Part shown: positions 49,093 to 59,000 of the stretch, piece by piece
Layout: every line of letters begins with the position of its first letter
Position numbering within the stretch: position 1 is the first letter of the stretch
NCBI RefSeq assembly: GCF_001436315.1
Contig: NZ_AYZA01000019.1
Span: 191,305 to 255,304 of the forward strand
Length of the DNA stretch: 64,000 nucleotides
DNA from: Ligilactobacillus aviarius subsp. aviarius DSM 20655
Lineage (GTDB): Bacteria > Bacillota > Bacilli > Lactobacillales > Lactobacillaceae
Direction of reading: 5' to 3'
The notes under the pieces: model-generated
Told to the model about the DNA's origin: nothing
The model's database searches: none
Seen by the model: only the letters and a program-made list of their open reading frames with translations
Translations under genes and position numbers: made by a program

Positions 49093-50610
49093 ATGGCAGA
49101 CACTAACAACAAGACAAACGACTTTGAGCTTGATCTTGATACGCCAACAACAAGTGAGTTCATGACGTATTACAGTGAAAAAGCAAACATGGTCTACAAG
49201 TACCAAGACGCTGACAGTTTGCTTGAACACCCTGAAATCTTGGTTAGCATGATTAATCATCATCGACAAAACCAAGTGCCACGGTTGCATTCGTTAGATC
49301 ATTATTACAAAGCTCAAAATGATACAATTATGAATCGGCCAGCACGAAAAGAAGCGGGCAAAGCTGATTATCGTATCGCAAATAATTTTGGAAAGGTCAT
49401 TAGTTCGTTTATGGTTGGATATATGGGCGGCAACCCCATTCAAGTTCAAGATAAGAAAGACGACAAGGTTCAGAACGTTATCACGGAAGCCAATGACACC
49501 AACAACGCAGATGAAGAAAACAGCAATCTGCTGCTTGATTTGTCTAAGTATGGTCGGGCTTATGAAATCTTATGGCGTGACGAACAAGACAATAATCGTT
49601 TTGCTTTGTCTAGCGTGTTTGATACGTTCGTCATCTATGACACAACGATTGAAGAAAAACCAATCATGGCAGTTCGCTATCCAAGTTTAGGTTTTGAAAC
49701 AGACGGGCGGACAATGTGCCAGCCAATCGTATACACGGCTGACAAGGTTATCACTTATAGCCCTTGCAGTTCGTCAGAAATTAGCTTAATCAACCCGCAA
49801 GAAGAGCTTCATAGCTTTGGCGATGTGCCGGTTATCGAATTCAAGAACAACCGTTTCCGCCGTGGAGATTACGAAGACGTTATTCCTTTAATTGACGCTT
49901 ACGACGCCGCCGAAAGTGATACATCAAACTATATGTATGATTTCAACGACGCTATGCTTTGGATAAACGGCGACTGGACGATGAACGGAATGAGTGCCGA
50001 TGATATGATTCGCTTGAAGAAAGCGAACATCTTGGCAACCACGGACGCAACATCGCCACAAGGGACACGCTATCCAACAACAGCGCAATATCTCTACAAG
50101 CAATATGACGTTAACGGGACAGAAGCACACAAGAAGCGGCTGGTTGATGACATTCACAAGATTAGCTGCGTGCCAGATTTGACTGATGAAAACTTTGCTG
50201 GAACTCAAAGCGGCGAAAGCTTGAAATACAAACTCTTAGGCTTAGACCAAGTTGTCGGTATCAAGTCAAGAATGTTTGAAAAGGGCTTATTACGGCGATA
50301 CAAGCTCATTCTTTCGCTCTCTAACACCGTTCAAGAGTTATCGCAGGTTGATAGCTCGAACATCGAAATTACATTCAATTACAACTTACCGAAAGCAATC
50401 AACGACGACTTGACCGCATACATTGGCGCAGGTGGTCGCATTTCAGAGCAAACATTAATGGCTCTATTCCCTGAACTGATTGCCAACCCTGACGCTGAAA
50501 TGAAAGCTGTTAAGGACGAAGAACCGGCTATGAATTTCATGAGCCAAGAACAAGCAACACAGCAACAAGAAGAGAGCAAGGCCGAGAAAGAAATGACACA
50601 AGATGATTAA
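49093..50610 (+). CDS. SPP1-type portal protein
   Basis: The 505-residue protein has the SPP1 Gp6-like portal layout (MINHHRQNQVPRLHSLDHYY at about 53-72; NRPARKEAGKADYRIANNFG; C-terminal QQEESKAEKEMTQDD tail). It would form the dodecameric DNA gateway of the head. SD AAGGAAG. Overlaps the head morphogenesis gene by 8 bp. Confidence 0.93.
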   Translation: MADTNNKTNDFELDLDTPTTSEFMTYYSEKANMVYKYQDADSLLEHPEILVSMINHHRQNQVPRLHSLDHYYKAQNDTIMNRPARKEAGKADYRIANNFGKVISSFMVGYMGGNPIQVQDKKDDKVQNVITEANDTNNADEENSNLLLDLSKYGRAYEILWRDEQDNNRFALSSVFDTFVIYDTTIEEKPIMAVRYPSLGFETDGRTMCQPIVYTADKVITYSPCSSSEISLINPQEELHSFGDVPVIEFKNNRFRRGDYEDVIPLIDAYDAAESDTSNYMYDFNDAMLWINGDWTMNGMSADDMIRLKKANILATTDATSPQGTRYPTTAQYLYKQYDVNGTEAHKKRLVDDIHKISCVPDLTDENFAGTQSGESLKYKLLGLDQVVGIKSRMFEKGLLRRYKLILSLSNTVQELSQVDSSNIEITFNYNLPKAINDDLTAYIGAGGRISEQTLMALFPELIANPDAEMKAVKDEEPAMNFMSQEQATQQQEESKAEKEMTQDD

Positions 50611-51580
50611 TTTCGATTATTGGCAACAACGTGAAAGAGAACGAGAACGATACTTGGATAGCTCAATCGACCGGGCTAACAAGATTATCATTCAGCAACT
50701 TGAAGAAGCTAAAAAAGAGATCCAGAATCTAATCAATAGTTTTTGGGTCAAGTACGCTGACAAGAACGGAATTACCGTTAATCAAGCGTACCAAATGGCT
50801 GACAGAATGGACGTGCAAGCATTTGCTAAACAAGCGCAGAAATATGTTGAAGAACATAACATGAGCGCCACAGCAAACCGACAAATGAGCCTGTACAACC
50901 TGAAAATGAAAGTCAGTCGGTATCAGCTTTTGTTGAACCAAATCAATTTAGAGTTGGCAAAGCTCTGTGACAACAACATTGACACCATGAAGGACACGCT
51001 GACGGACAATGCTAAGCAAGATTTGCAGACAATGCAGCAGGCTTTGGGTTTATCAAACTCATACCTAGTCAAAGCATTGCCCGGAATTGTTTATGCTAAC
51101 CACGACAACGCAACATTCATGGATAGGTGGTACAACACTGGGAACAACATTTACAGCGCCTTAGACAAGACGTTGCGGGCGGCTATTATTAACGGCGACA
51201 ACCCGACAAAGTTTGCTGGTAAACTTGCCAAAGCGTTCGAGGTTGCACCGTATGAAGCTCGGCGGTTGCTGATAACCGAAAGCTCATTCGCTCATCAAAA
51301 GATACAGCAGAAATGCTATGACAAAGCCAACGTTGATGAATACGTTTATGTTGCCGAAAGTACAGCTTGTGACACTTGCAAACTTCTCAACCGTAAGCAT
51401 TTCAAAGTATCAGAAATGGAGCCGGGAGAGAATGCTCAACCAATGCACCCGAATTGCCGTTGTAGCACTGCTCCTTATGACCCGTCACAAGAAGATGACG
51501 CATTCCAAAAGCAACTTGAAGAAGCACGGAAATTCAAGGAAGCAAACAAGCACCTCGGGAAGCCGTCTGACGAAAACTAA
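50603..51580 (+). CDS. SPP1 gp7-like head morphogenesis protein
   Basis: The 325-residue protein has a helical N-terminus and the gp7/MuF-type C-terminal domain (EARRLLITESSFAHQKIQQK; ESTACDTCKLLNRKHFKVSE; QPMHPNCRCSTAPY). The CDTC and CRC cysteines suggest a metal site, as usual in this family. It binds the portal and is packaged in the head. SD AAAGAAATGACACAAG is weak; coupled to the portal gene. Confidence 0.9.
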   Translation: MINFDYWQQRERERERYLDSSIDRANKIIIQQLEEAKKEIQNLINSFWVKYADKNGITVNQAYQMADRMDVQAFAKQAQKYVEEHNMSATANRQMSLYNLKMKVSRYQLLLNQINLELAKLCDNNIDTMKDTLTDNAKQDLQTMQQALGLSNSYLVKALPGIVYANHDNATFMDRWYNTGNNIYSALDKTLRAAIINGDNPTKFAGKLAKAFEVAPYEARRLLITESSFAHQKIQQKCYDKANVDEYVYVAESTACDTCKLLNRKHFKVSEMEPGENAQPMHPNCRCSTAPYDPSQEDDAFQKQLEEARKFKEANKHLGKPSDEN

Positions 51581-51735
51581 CAACACTTGACCAATTGCCG
51601 TGACGTCGTTAAAAGCACCGGCTTAATTCAACACTGAACGGGAAATTTGAACAAGGAACACTGGCGAACTGGTCGCAAACCGGGGCGCTATTTTTTTACT
51701 CAAAATTTACTGCTCGGGAAAGGAGAAAACCATAT

Positions 51736-52287
51736 ATGGCAGAAGAAGATATTCAAAACCAATCAGTTAATGGTGGCGAAGAACAACCAAAAGAAAACAC
51801 GGAAGGCTTACCGCAAAGCCAATCAGAACTAGACTCAATCATTGGCAAAGCGATTGATAAAGCTTTGAAAAACAATGACAAGAAATGGGCTGAAAAGACG
51901 GAACAGGCAGTAGCAGACGCTAAGAAAGAAGCGGAAAGCTACGCTAAGATGACGCAAGCTCAACGCAAAAACGCTGAAATCGAAAAGCGTGAAAAAGCAT
52001 TAGACGAACGGGAAGCAAAACTCAATCACAAAGCATTGATTGCGGACATTCAAGCTGATTTGACTGAAAAAGGTTTGCCAACCGTGTTTGCTGAAGTTCT
52101 TTCATTGTTGAAAGACAACGAAGCAATCGCAAGCGCCACACAAGAAATCAAAGACGCTTGGGATAAGTCGGTTAATGACCGGCTCAAAGCCAACGCTCGG
52201 CAAAAGACACCGGGAACGAGTGCTGAAAGTATTCATGTTGGCTCATCATTAGCAGATTTTGCTAGAAAAAACCGTATCATCAAATAA
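51736..52287 (+). CDS. Capsid scaffolding protein (DUF4355-type)
   Basis: The 183-residue protein is acidic and coiled-coil-rich (about 60-110, KKWAEKTEQAVADAKKEAES...). The small C-terminal helix region ends SSLADFARKNRIIK. Position directly before the major capsid gene and composition match phage scaffolds. GGAAAGGAG precedes ATG 51736. The preceding 155-bp gap contains a T-run (about 51691) but no gene. Confidence 0.88.
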   Translation: MAEEDIQNQSVNGGEEQPKENTEGLPQSQSELDSIIGKAIDKALKNNDKKWAEKTEQAVADAKKEAESYAKMTQAQRKNAEIEKREKALDEREAKLNHKALIADIQADLTEKGLPTVFAEVLSLLKDNEAIASATQEIKDAWDKSVNDRLKANARQKTPGTSAESIHVGSSLADFARKNRIIK

Positions 52288-52307
52288 ATTAAGGAGGAAC
52301 AAAATTT

Positions 52308-53246
52308 ATGGTTTTAACTCGCGAAACATTTACACCAGAAAACGTCATGATGAGAGAAGCAAAGGACGGCACAGTCCCTGCTAAATATCAAGAACTCATC
52401 TTGAAAGACGTCATGCAAAACTCAAAAATCATGCAATTATCACAATTCGTTGAAATGGACGACTTAGCTAAGACTTTCCAAGTGTTCTTAGACGGACCAG
52501 GCGCATACTGGGTCGACGAAGGTAATCGCATTCAAACATCAGCTCCAAGCTACAAGAACATCACAATTCAAGCTCACAAGTTAGCTGTTATCTTGCCAGT
52601 TTCAAACGAATATTTGAAATATCAAGCAGGCGACTTCTTCAATGTTATGCAACCACGCATTGCAGAAGCATTCTACAAGAAATTTGATGAAGCAGCTATC
52701 TTAGGTGTAGACAACCCATTCAAGTTCTCATTAGCTCAATCATCAACAGCTGCAGGCGATGACATGCAAGGCGACATCACTTACCAAAACATTCTCGCCC
52801 TTGAAGACAAGATTACAGACAACGACAACGAACCAAACGCTTTCGTTTCAAAAGCTCAAAACAACACGCTCTTACGGAATGCACAATTAGTTCAAAACGG
52901 CGTTGTTCAATCATTATATGACCGTCAAAACGGCGAAATTGACGGCTTGGCAACAGTCAACCTTAAGTCAACAAACATGAAGAAAGGCGAATTGTTTGCT
53001 GGGGACTTCGATTATGCTTACTACGGAATTCCAGGAACAATCGAATACACAATTTCAAACGATGCTCAACTTTCAACAATCACAGCAGCAGACGGCAAGC
53101 CTGTAAACTTGTTTGAACAAGACATGTCAGCATTGCGTGCAACAATGACAGTTGGCTTCATGATTGTTAAGGACGGTGCATTCTCACACTTAACACCAAA
53201 AGCAGCAGCTGCTTCAACAAGCGCAAGTTCATCAACAGGAAAGTAG
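52308..53246 (+). CDS. Major capsid protein with Ser-rich tail
   Basis: The 312-residue protein has an HK97-fold-type pattern (ILKDVMQNSKIMQLSQFVEM; ITIQAHKLAVILPVSNEYLK; IAEAFYKKFDEAAILGVDNP). Residues 301-312 are an Ala/Ser/Thr tail ending SSTGK. The major tail protein ends with a similar, longer low-complexity tail. Codon choice is the most regular in the window, as expected for a very highly expressed gene. SD AAGGAGGAAC. Confidence 0.92.
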   Translation: MVLTRETFTPENVMMREAKDGTVPAKYQELILKDVMQNSKIMQLSQFVEMDDLAKTFQVFLDGPGAYWVDEGNRIQTSAPSYKNITIQAHKLAVILPVSNEYLKYQAGDFFNVMQPRIAEAFYKKFDEAAILGVDNPFKFSLAQSSTAAGDDMQGDITYQNILALEDKITDNDNEPNAFVSKAQNNTLLRNAQLVQNGVVQSLYDRQNGEIDGLATVNLKSTNMKKGELFAGDFDYAYYGIPGTIEYTISNDAQLSTITAADGKPVNLFEQDMSALRATMTVGFMIVKDGAFSHLTPKAAAASTSASSSTGK

Positions 53247-53257
53247 AGGAATAACTA

Positions 53258-53608
53258 ATGGCGGATAATCAAATCTCTGAAACTGCTCAACAGGTCAAGA
53301 CAATGATAAGCGGGACGACTGATGAAAAGCTCGCCGTCATTGAAACGTTGACCCGCCAACGATTAGCCCGCTTGCTACATCTTACAGACACAACACAAAT
53401 TCCGGTCAGCTTCAACGACATCGTTCAAGACGTTATGCTGAAACGGTTCAACCGTATCGGCAACGAGGGATATAAGAGCTATTCAGAAGCAGGCGAAGCC
53501 CTGACATTCCCGGATAGCGACTTTGACGAATACCAAAACGAAATTGACGACTACCTGAACACAACAGGCAACGGCAAGGAACAACACGCAAGGTTCTATA
53601 TCTATTGA
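53258..53608 (+). CDS. Head-tail connector (adaptor) protein
   Basis: The 116-residue helical protein (LTRQRLARLLHLTDTTQIPV; DVMLKRFNRIGNEGYKSYSE) resembles SPP1 gp15-like adaptors (phage_connect-type). It attaches beneath the portal. SD AGAGGAATAA. The next gene starts four bases before its stop. Confidence 0.82.
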   Translation: MADNQISETAQQVKTMISGTTDEKLAVIETLTRQRLARLLHLTDTTQIPVSFNDIVQDVMLKRFNRIGNEGYKSYSEAGEALTFPDSDFDEYQNEIDDYLNTTGNGKEQHARFYIY

Positions 53609-53886
53609 GATATGAACACAGTGCGGTATTCGTAAAGAACACCAACCCGAATGATTACCAAGGCAAGACATACGCAGCCAATATTACGCAAATGAGTCCC
53701 GACCAAGCTATCCCGATTTTCGGGGACGCAAAGCGGCGCTCATATATCGTGAGAATTGGCGAAAGTCTGCCGGTCACTTCGGGATATATCCAAGTTGACG
53801 GAGAGTTGAACCTTGAGATCAGTCAAGTAATTCAGCACCGCCACGCAACGGCAATTTATTGTTTGAAATATGTGGGGCGGCTATGA
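53605..53886 (+). CDS. Head closure / minor capsid protein
   Basis: The 93-residue beta-rich protein from TTG 53605 (overlap with preceding stop) contains YIVRIGESLPVTSGYIQVDG and resembles phage minor capsid/Hc1 stopper proteins. Position between adaptor and HK97-gp10-like gene supports this. No strong independent SD. Confidence 0.72.
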   Translation: MRYEHSAVFVKNTNPNDYQGKTYAANITQMSPDQAIPIFGDAKRRSYIVRIGESLPVTSGYIQVDGELNLEISQVIQHRHATAIYCLKYVGRL

Positions 53887-54212
53887 GTTACGAATTTGAC
53901 GGCTTGGACGCATTAGAACGGAAGCTGGAAGAAATGAAGAGCCTTGAAGCCGTGAAGCAATGTGTTGCTAAGAACACAAAGAACATGGGTTCATTGGCTC
54001 AAACCACAGTACCGGTCAGAACTGGGAACTTGAAGAACTCAATGACAACGCAAGTCAGCGATTTTGAAGGCGAAATCAGTTTTGATGGTTGCAACTATGC
54101 AAAATATGTTGAATACGGTACTCGTAAGATGTACGGACGCTTTTACCTGAAAAAGGCGTTTGATATGACAAAAGAGCAGTTTAAAAACGACATGGAGGGC
54201 TTAGTTCGATGA
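53883..54212 (+). CDS. HK97-gp10-type tail-completion protein
   Basis: From ATG 53883, four bases before the previous stop, the 109-residue protein shows the gp10 family pattern (LEEMKSLEAVKQCVAKNTKN; VPVRTGNLKNSMTTQV; YAKYVEYGTRKMYGRFYLK). It links head closure to tail tube. Confidence 0.9.
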   Translation: MSYEFDGLDALERKLEEMKSLEAVKQCVAKNTKNMGSLAQTTVPVRTGNLKNSMTTQVSDFEGEISFDGCNYAKYVEYGTRKMYGRFYLKKAFDMTKEQFKNDMEGLVR

Positions 54213-54589
54213 ATAACCCGTACGAAGAAATCTATCAAAAGATTATGGAGTTATCCCAAGCCAAAGGGTACGCAACCTTTGACTATCTCCCCGATGACGA
54301 ACAAGGCTATCCATTTGTATTCGTCGGGGAGCAAGATAATACAGACCAATATACCAAAGGCAGAGTGCTTGGTAGCACTGATATTCAGGTTCATGTTTAC
54401 GCCGAATTCGACCACCGAAGCGACGTCACAGCAATCATGAATGACTTACTGGCAACGGTAGCAAGCAATCATGAAACGCCGCATTTTCGGTATCAGGTAG
54501 TAAACTCAACCTCGAAAATGTTAGGCGATCAAAGCACAGGCATTGACCTTTGGCATGGCCTATTAACACTCACAATTCAATATCTATAA
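54209..54589 (+). CDS. Tail completion protein (DUF3168/Tc1-like)
   Basis: The 126-residue alpha/beta protein contains YPFVFVGEQDNTDQYTKGRV and VHVYAEFDHRSDVTAIMNDL, the pattern of tail terminator/completion proteins. SD GGAGGGC lies inside the previous gene; ATGA-type overlap. Confidence 0.82.
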   Translation: MNNPYEEIYQKIMELSQAKGYATFDYLPDDEQGYPFVFVGEQDNTDQYTKGRVLGSTDIQVHVYAEFDHRSDVTAIMNDLLATVASNHETPHFRYQVVNSTSKMLGDQSTGIDLWHGLLTLTIQYL

Positions 54590-54603
54590 GGAGGAATTTA
54601 ACA

Positions 54604-55227
54604 ATGGAACAACCAATCGAAGGTATCGACCGCGTTTTAATGTTTCGGTTGAAAGAAAACGCAGATAAGGAAAACGCAAAGCGTTTAGCATTGCAAACAA
54701 CACATACAGTTAAGGAAAGTGCTAAGGTGGCAACCACCGCCACAAAAGACGGTACAATCGTTGCACCGGGTACATTGACAACTACTATTGAAATCGAAGC
54801 TTTAGGTTCTGACACTGTGGTAAACGATATGCTCCACTATGCAGCCAAGCAACAAAAGGTTGTTGAAGTTTGGGAAATCGACTTTAGCAAACCAGCCGGC
54901 GAAAACCAATACATGGCTCAATACGGATATGGCTACTTATCAAGCTGGGAAACACCAGCTAAAGTCGGGACAGACGCAACAATCAAGACAACTCTTACTC
55001 TTAACGGTCAACTTGTTAAGGGTAAAGCAACAGTTAGTGCAGAAGACGCTGCAACAGTGAATAACTTCTTCCGTGACACTATCCAAGGCTCAAAGGACAC
55101 AGCAGCAATTCCTGATTATGTAGCTGGCGAAACATCAACGGGAACTGTTTCAAATGATTCAAGTTCAGCAAGCACTTCAACACCAAACTCTGCTAGCTCA
55201 ACAACTTCAAGCACTTCAGGAAAATAG
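54604..55227 (+). CDS. Major tail protein with Ser/Thr-rich C-terminus
   Basis: The 207-residue protein from ATG 54604 (SD AAGGAGGAAT) has the TP901-1-like tube-protein pattern (EQPIEGIDRVLMFRLKENAD; TTTIEIEALGSDTVVNDMLH). Residues about 183-207 are low-complexity Ser/Thr/Ala ending STSGK. The frame is open back to 54550, but that part overlaps the preceding gene without a ribosome site. Confidence 0.9.
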   Translation: MEQPIEGIDRVLMFRLKENADKENAKRLALQTTHTVKESAKVATTATKDGTIVAPGTLTTTIEIEALGSDTVVNDMLHYAAKQQKVVEVWEIDFSKPAGENQYMAQYGYGYLSSWETPAKVGTDATIKTTLTLNGQLVKGKATVSAEDAATVNNFFRDTIQGSKDTAAIPDYVAGETSTGTVSNDSSSASTSTPNSASSTTSSTSGK

Positions 55228-55321
55228 ACGATGGATTAATTGGTCAGTGATGATTTAACATAGAAACAGAGACGAGTAGGCAAGAGCCGAGCTGAGACGA
55301 TATTAGAAAGGAAAATGCTAT

Positions 55322-55666
55322 ATGACAAAAATTAAATTAAATGACAAAAAATATGAATTAACAATGCACATTAAAGATTTGAAAGAATTAGGTTTAGTGC
55401 CTAATGATTCACAAGGCAATATCGAAAAAATGTCAGGTATTATGAGCGGCTTAATGACTGGTGATGTGTTCACTTTAACTGATGTATTAACCAGTTTATT
55501 AAAAGGCCAATTAAAGCGTGGAGAAATCGAAGATGCTTTATCTAAAGATGAAGATATTGATAAACTTTTTGATAAAGTTGAAGCTTTTTTCGAGACTTCT
55601 CCATTAACGAAGAAAATGGCAACAATGATCGCTCAACCGGCCAAGGAAGCATTAGCGAACCTTTAA
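55322..55666 (+). CDS. Tail assembly chaperone, short form (gpG-like)
   Basis: The 114-residue protein (LTMHIKDLKELGLVPNDSQG; MTGDVFTLTDVLTSLLKGQL) sits in the lambda G position before the tape measure. At 55585-55591 it contains the slippery heptamer T TTT TTC in the zero frame. A -1 slip there enters the frame encoding the T-domain, which is open from the site to 56052. SD AAAGGAAA. Confidence 0.88.
   Translation: MTKIKLNDKKYELTMHIKDLKELGLVPNDSQGNIEKMSGIMSGLMTGDVFTLTDVLTSLLKGQLKRGEIEDALSKDEDIDKLFDKVEAFFETSPLTKKMATMIAQPAKEALANL
55585..55591 (+). promoter_or_regulatory. Programmed -1 ribosomal frameshift site
   Basis: T TTT TTC in the gpG frame (codons at 55583, 55586, 55589) fits X XXY YYZ. 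Only the -1 frame stays open from here to the T-domain; the gpG frame stops 73 bases later at 55664-55666. Confidence 0.75.
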
Positions 55667-55710
55667 CATACGAGCGATTAATCACTGATATTTTCGCTGC
55701 ATATCCGACT

Positions 55711-56052
55711 TTGACGTTGGAATACATTGAAAATATGACTATAGAAGAATACAGGTGGCGTATGAAAGCGCACGGTTTAAAAACTGTGTACGATGAGCGT
55801 CTCCTGTATTTTTTTGCATTCATTCAGCGAGCAACGGAAGCTGTTGAAGATGACGGCAAGCATTATAAGTTTACGAGCTTGAATGAAATTATTGATTTAG
55901 ACGCAGTAGAAGCGCGTTTGAAAGGCTGGAAACATACACCGACTGAGTCTGCAGCAATGAAGAAAATTAATAAATACAAAGCACTATCTGAACGTGCTAA
56001 GAGAGCGGCCGAAATGGCTAAGCAACAACTTGCAGGAAAGGAGGAGAAGTAA
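55711..56052 (+). CDS. T-domain of the tail assembly chaperone (gpGT-like), reached by -1 frameshift
   Basis: This frame lacks a ribosome site at its first ATG-like codon. Upstream it is open through GSISEPLTYERLITDIFAAY, the usual beginning of the T-domain, back past the slip site at 55585. The product is therefore expected as a fusion of about 88 residues of the G form with about 155 residues of this frame. The C-terminus (AERLKGWKHTPTESAAMKKI...) is helical and basic. It chaperones the tape measure. Confidence 0.85.
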   Translation: MTLEYIENMTIEEYRWRMKAHGLKTVYDERLLYFFAFIQRATEAVEDDGKHYKFTSLNEIIDLDAVEARLKGWKHTPTESAAMKKINKYKALSERAKRAAEMAKQQLAGKEEK

Positions 56053-59000
56053 ATGGCAGAAGATTATAGCGTTACTGCTAAATTAACCGCTAACGGTTCG
56101 GACTTTATTAATACGATTGACAAAATGATCAGTTCAATCAACAGTTTAAAGCAGACGATGAACTCATTAGGCGATAACGTTAGAGAAGCCACCAGTGCAA
56201 TTAAGCAAGCATTCTTGAACTCGCAAGAAAGCATTGAGCAATTAGGCGACAAAGCTAAGCAAACTGGTAGCAAAGTCGATGAAATGGCTAAGAACGCTCA
56301 AGAAGCAGGCTCTCAAGTGGCAAACAGCTTTGAAAAACCAAAAGCCAGTGCCGAACAGCTTGGAAATACTGCTAAAAACACCGGTTCTGACATCAAGGAA
56401 ATGGGTTCGGAAGCCAAGAGTGCCACTGACGGTGTAAGCACCGAATTCAACCAAGCCAAACAGTCAGTTTCGCAATTAGGAAACGAAGCTAACAAGACCG
56501 GCAAGGATATGACCGAACTTGGTCAAGAAAGTAAGAATGCTACAAACGGCGTAAAAGGGTCAGCAGATACTGCAAAACAAGCTGTAAGTGAATTAGGCAC
56601 AGCGGCCAATAAAACGGGTTCAGACGCTCAAAAAATGGGCAATGAAGCCAAGTCAGCTCTTAGCGGTGTTGACGGTTCGACAGATAAGGCGAAAGCGTCT
56701 GTTGAACAATTAGGTAGCCAAGCCAATAGCACTGGCTCTGATATGCAAAAAATGGGCAGCGAAGCCAAAAGCTCATTGAACGGGGTTGATAGCTCCACAG
56801 GCCAAGCAAAAGAAGCCGTTGGGGAATTAGGTTCAAAGGCAAAACAAACTGGTTCTGACATGCAAGAAATGGGTCAAGAAGCCAAGTCTGCAACGAATGG
56901 CGTTGACTCATCAGCACAACGAGCAGGGGAAGCAATCACTGAATTGGGTTCAAACGCTTCACGTGCTGGCTCGAAAATGGAAGAAATGGGCGAAGAAGCC
57001 CGTAGCGCAACTCGTGACATTGACTCATCAGCAGAAGAAGCAGCCAGCGGAATTAAACAGCTTGGTAGTGCTTCAACCAGTGCCGGCGAAAAAGCTGAAG
57101 AAATGGGCAATGAAGCCAAAGAAGCCACACGGGGAATTGAAAGCTCTGCGGAAGAAGCGTCAAGCGCAACTAGGCGCCTTGGTTCAGCAGCGGAAGAAAG
57201 CGGCTCGCATTTCACGTCATTGAGTGAACGAGTTGCAAGCTTCAAAAGCCGTGTTGCCTCGGTTGCTTCTGGTGTTGGCGTGTTCAACTTAGTAAATTCC
57301 GCAGTAAATGGGTTGAAAAATACCATTGGTGACGCTGTAAGTCGTGTTGATACATTAAATAATGCCAGTCGAGTATTCCAAAATATGGGCTTTAGCGCTA
57401 ACGATACTAAAGCAATGATGGACAATTTGAACAAATCTATTATGGGTTTGCCTACAAGTCTTGATTCGGCGGTACAAGGCGTTCAAATGATGGCTGCAAC
57501 AACCAACGGTGACTTAGGACAAGCACAGAAAGTATGGAGTTCTCTTAATGACGCTGTTATTGGCTTTGGTGGTACAGCCGATCAAGCCAAAGAAGCAACC
57601 ATTCAGTTATCACAAGCATTCGCTAATGGTAAAGTCGATGCTCAAACGTGGAACTCATTAATGAATGACGGTTTAGGACCAGCTTTAGACGCATTGGCAA
57701 AGAATATGCACATGACATCGGCTCAATTAAAGTCTGACTTATCATCAGGTAAGGTTTCTGTAAAGCAATTCCAAGATGCCATGATTGAAATGGACCAAAA
57801 GGGCGGCGGCGGTATGCAATCATTCAGCAAGATTGCTCATGACGCTACATCAGGTATCAAAACATCATTCACAAACATGCAGACAGCAATCAAGCGTGGA
57901 ATGGGGGAAATGATTAAGTCATTTTCAAGTGCGTTGGAAACTATCACCGGCAGCAATCTTTCTCAGCTTATTACTAAGTTTGGTGCAACGGTTAGCAAAA
58001 TTCTTACAAAAGCAGCTAGCGACCTAACGAGCTTGGCTGAAAAGATTAAGCCGTTCGTTGACGTCATTAAAAATTCTTTCCAACAAATGGCGCCACCTGT
58101 TAAAGCAGCTCTTACAGCCGTGATTGACGCCGTTAAGAACTTATACTCAAACGCTTCAAACACTGGCGCTCTTAACACGTTCAAGTCAGTGATGAGTAGC
58201 ATTGTCGGAGTAGTCACTCAAGTAAGCAACTTCATTCGGCAAAATGCTTCTGCGATTGCTGCACTTGTTCCGGTGGTCGTTAAGGCAACCGAAGCTTGGA
58301 TAGCTTACAAGGTTGTATCAACCATTCTTAGCACAGTCGGAAATGCAATTAACAAAGTCAAAGGCTTTATGACTGCATTCTCAACTGCTAACCAAAAAGC
58401 AACGCAAGCTTTGAACAAGTTCTCAAGTAAAGAAAAGGAAGCTCAACGAACAACCGAAGAGCTCGGCAAGTCTGAACAACAGGCAAGCCGGGACACTGAC
58501 AAGATGTCAGAGTCGCTGGATAAGTCCGGGCAGAAATCGCAACAAGCCGGAGAAAAAATCAAAGACAGTGGTAACAAGTCAAAGACTGCTGGAGAAAACT
58601 TCAAAGGTGCTGGCGAAAAAGCTCAAGGCGCAGGCAAAGGGCTCGGAGAAATGGAAAAAGGAGCTGAAAAAGCCGCCGAAGGAGCAGCTAAAACCGGTTC
58701 AAAAGCAACAGAATTAGGTTCTAAGCTAGGCAATCTTAACGCAGCCATTCGCCACCCGATTGAAACATTCCGAGCATTTGACAGTAAGATGTCCGAGTCA
58801 TCAAGCATTCTTGGTAAGTTAGCAAGTGCAATTCTCCACCCGATTTCTTCATTAGGGCAATTAGGTTCTGCGGTTGCTTCAAAGGCTGCCGGAATTATTG
58901 GCAAGTTCAAGGAATTAAGGGCTGGAAGCAATGTATTCAAAGCTGGTTTAACAATGGCTTTTCAAGGTGTAGGTTCTGCGTTCAGAGCTTTAGGAGCAGC

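Noticed and set aside
51581..51735. Hidden small gene between head morphogenesis and scaffold genes
   Set aside because: The gap has a T-run and weak hairpins; an in-frame start at 51647 lacks a ribosome site and the frame is a shadow of the scaffold start.
56874..57434. Long minus-strand open frame opposite the tape measure repeats
   Set aside because: It is the antisense shadow of the Ala/Ser/Gly-rich repeat region; no ribosome site or independent codon pattern.
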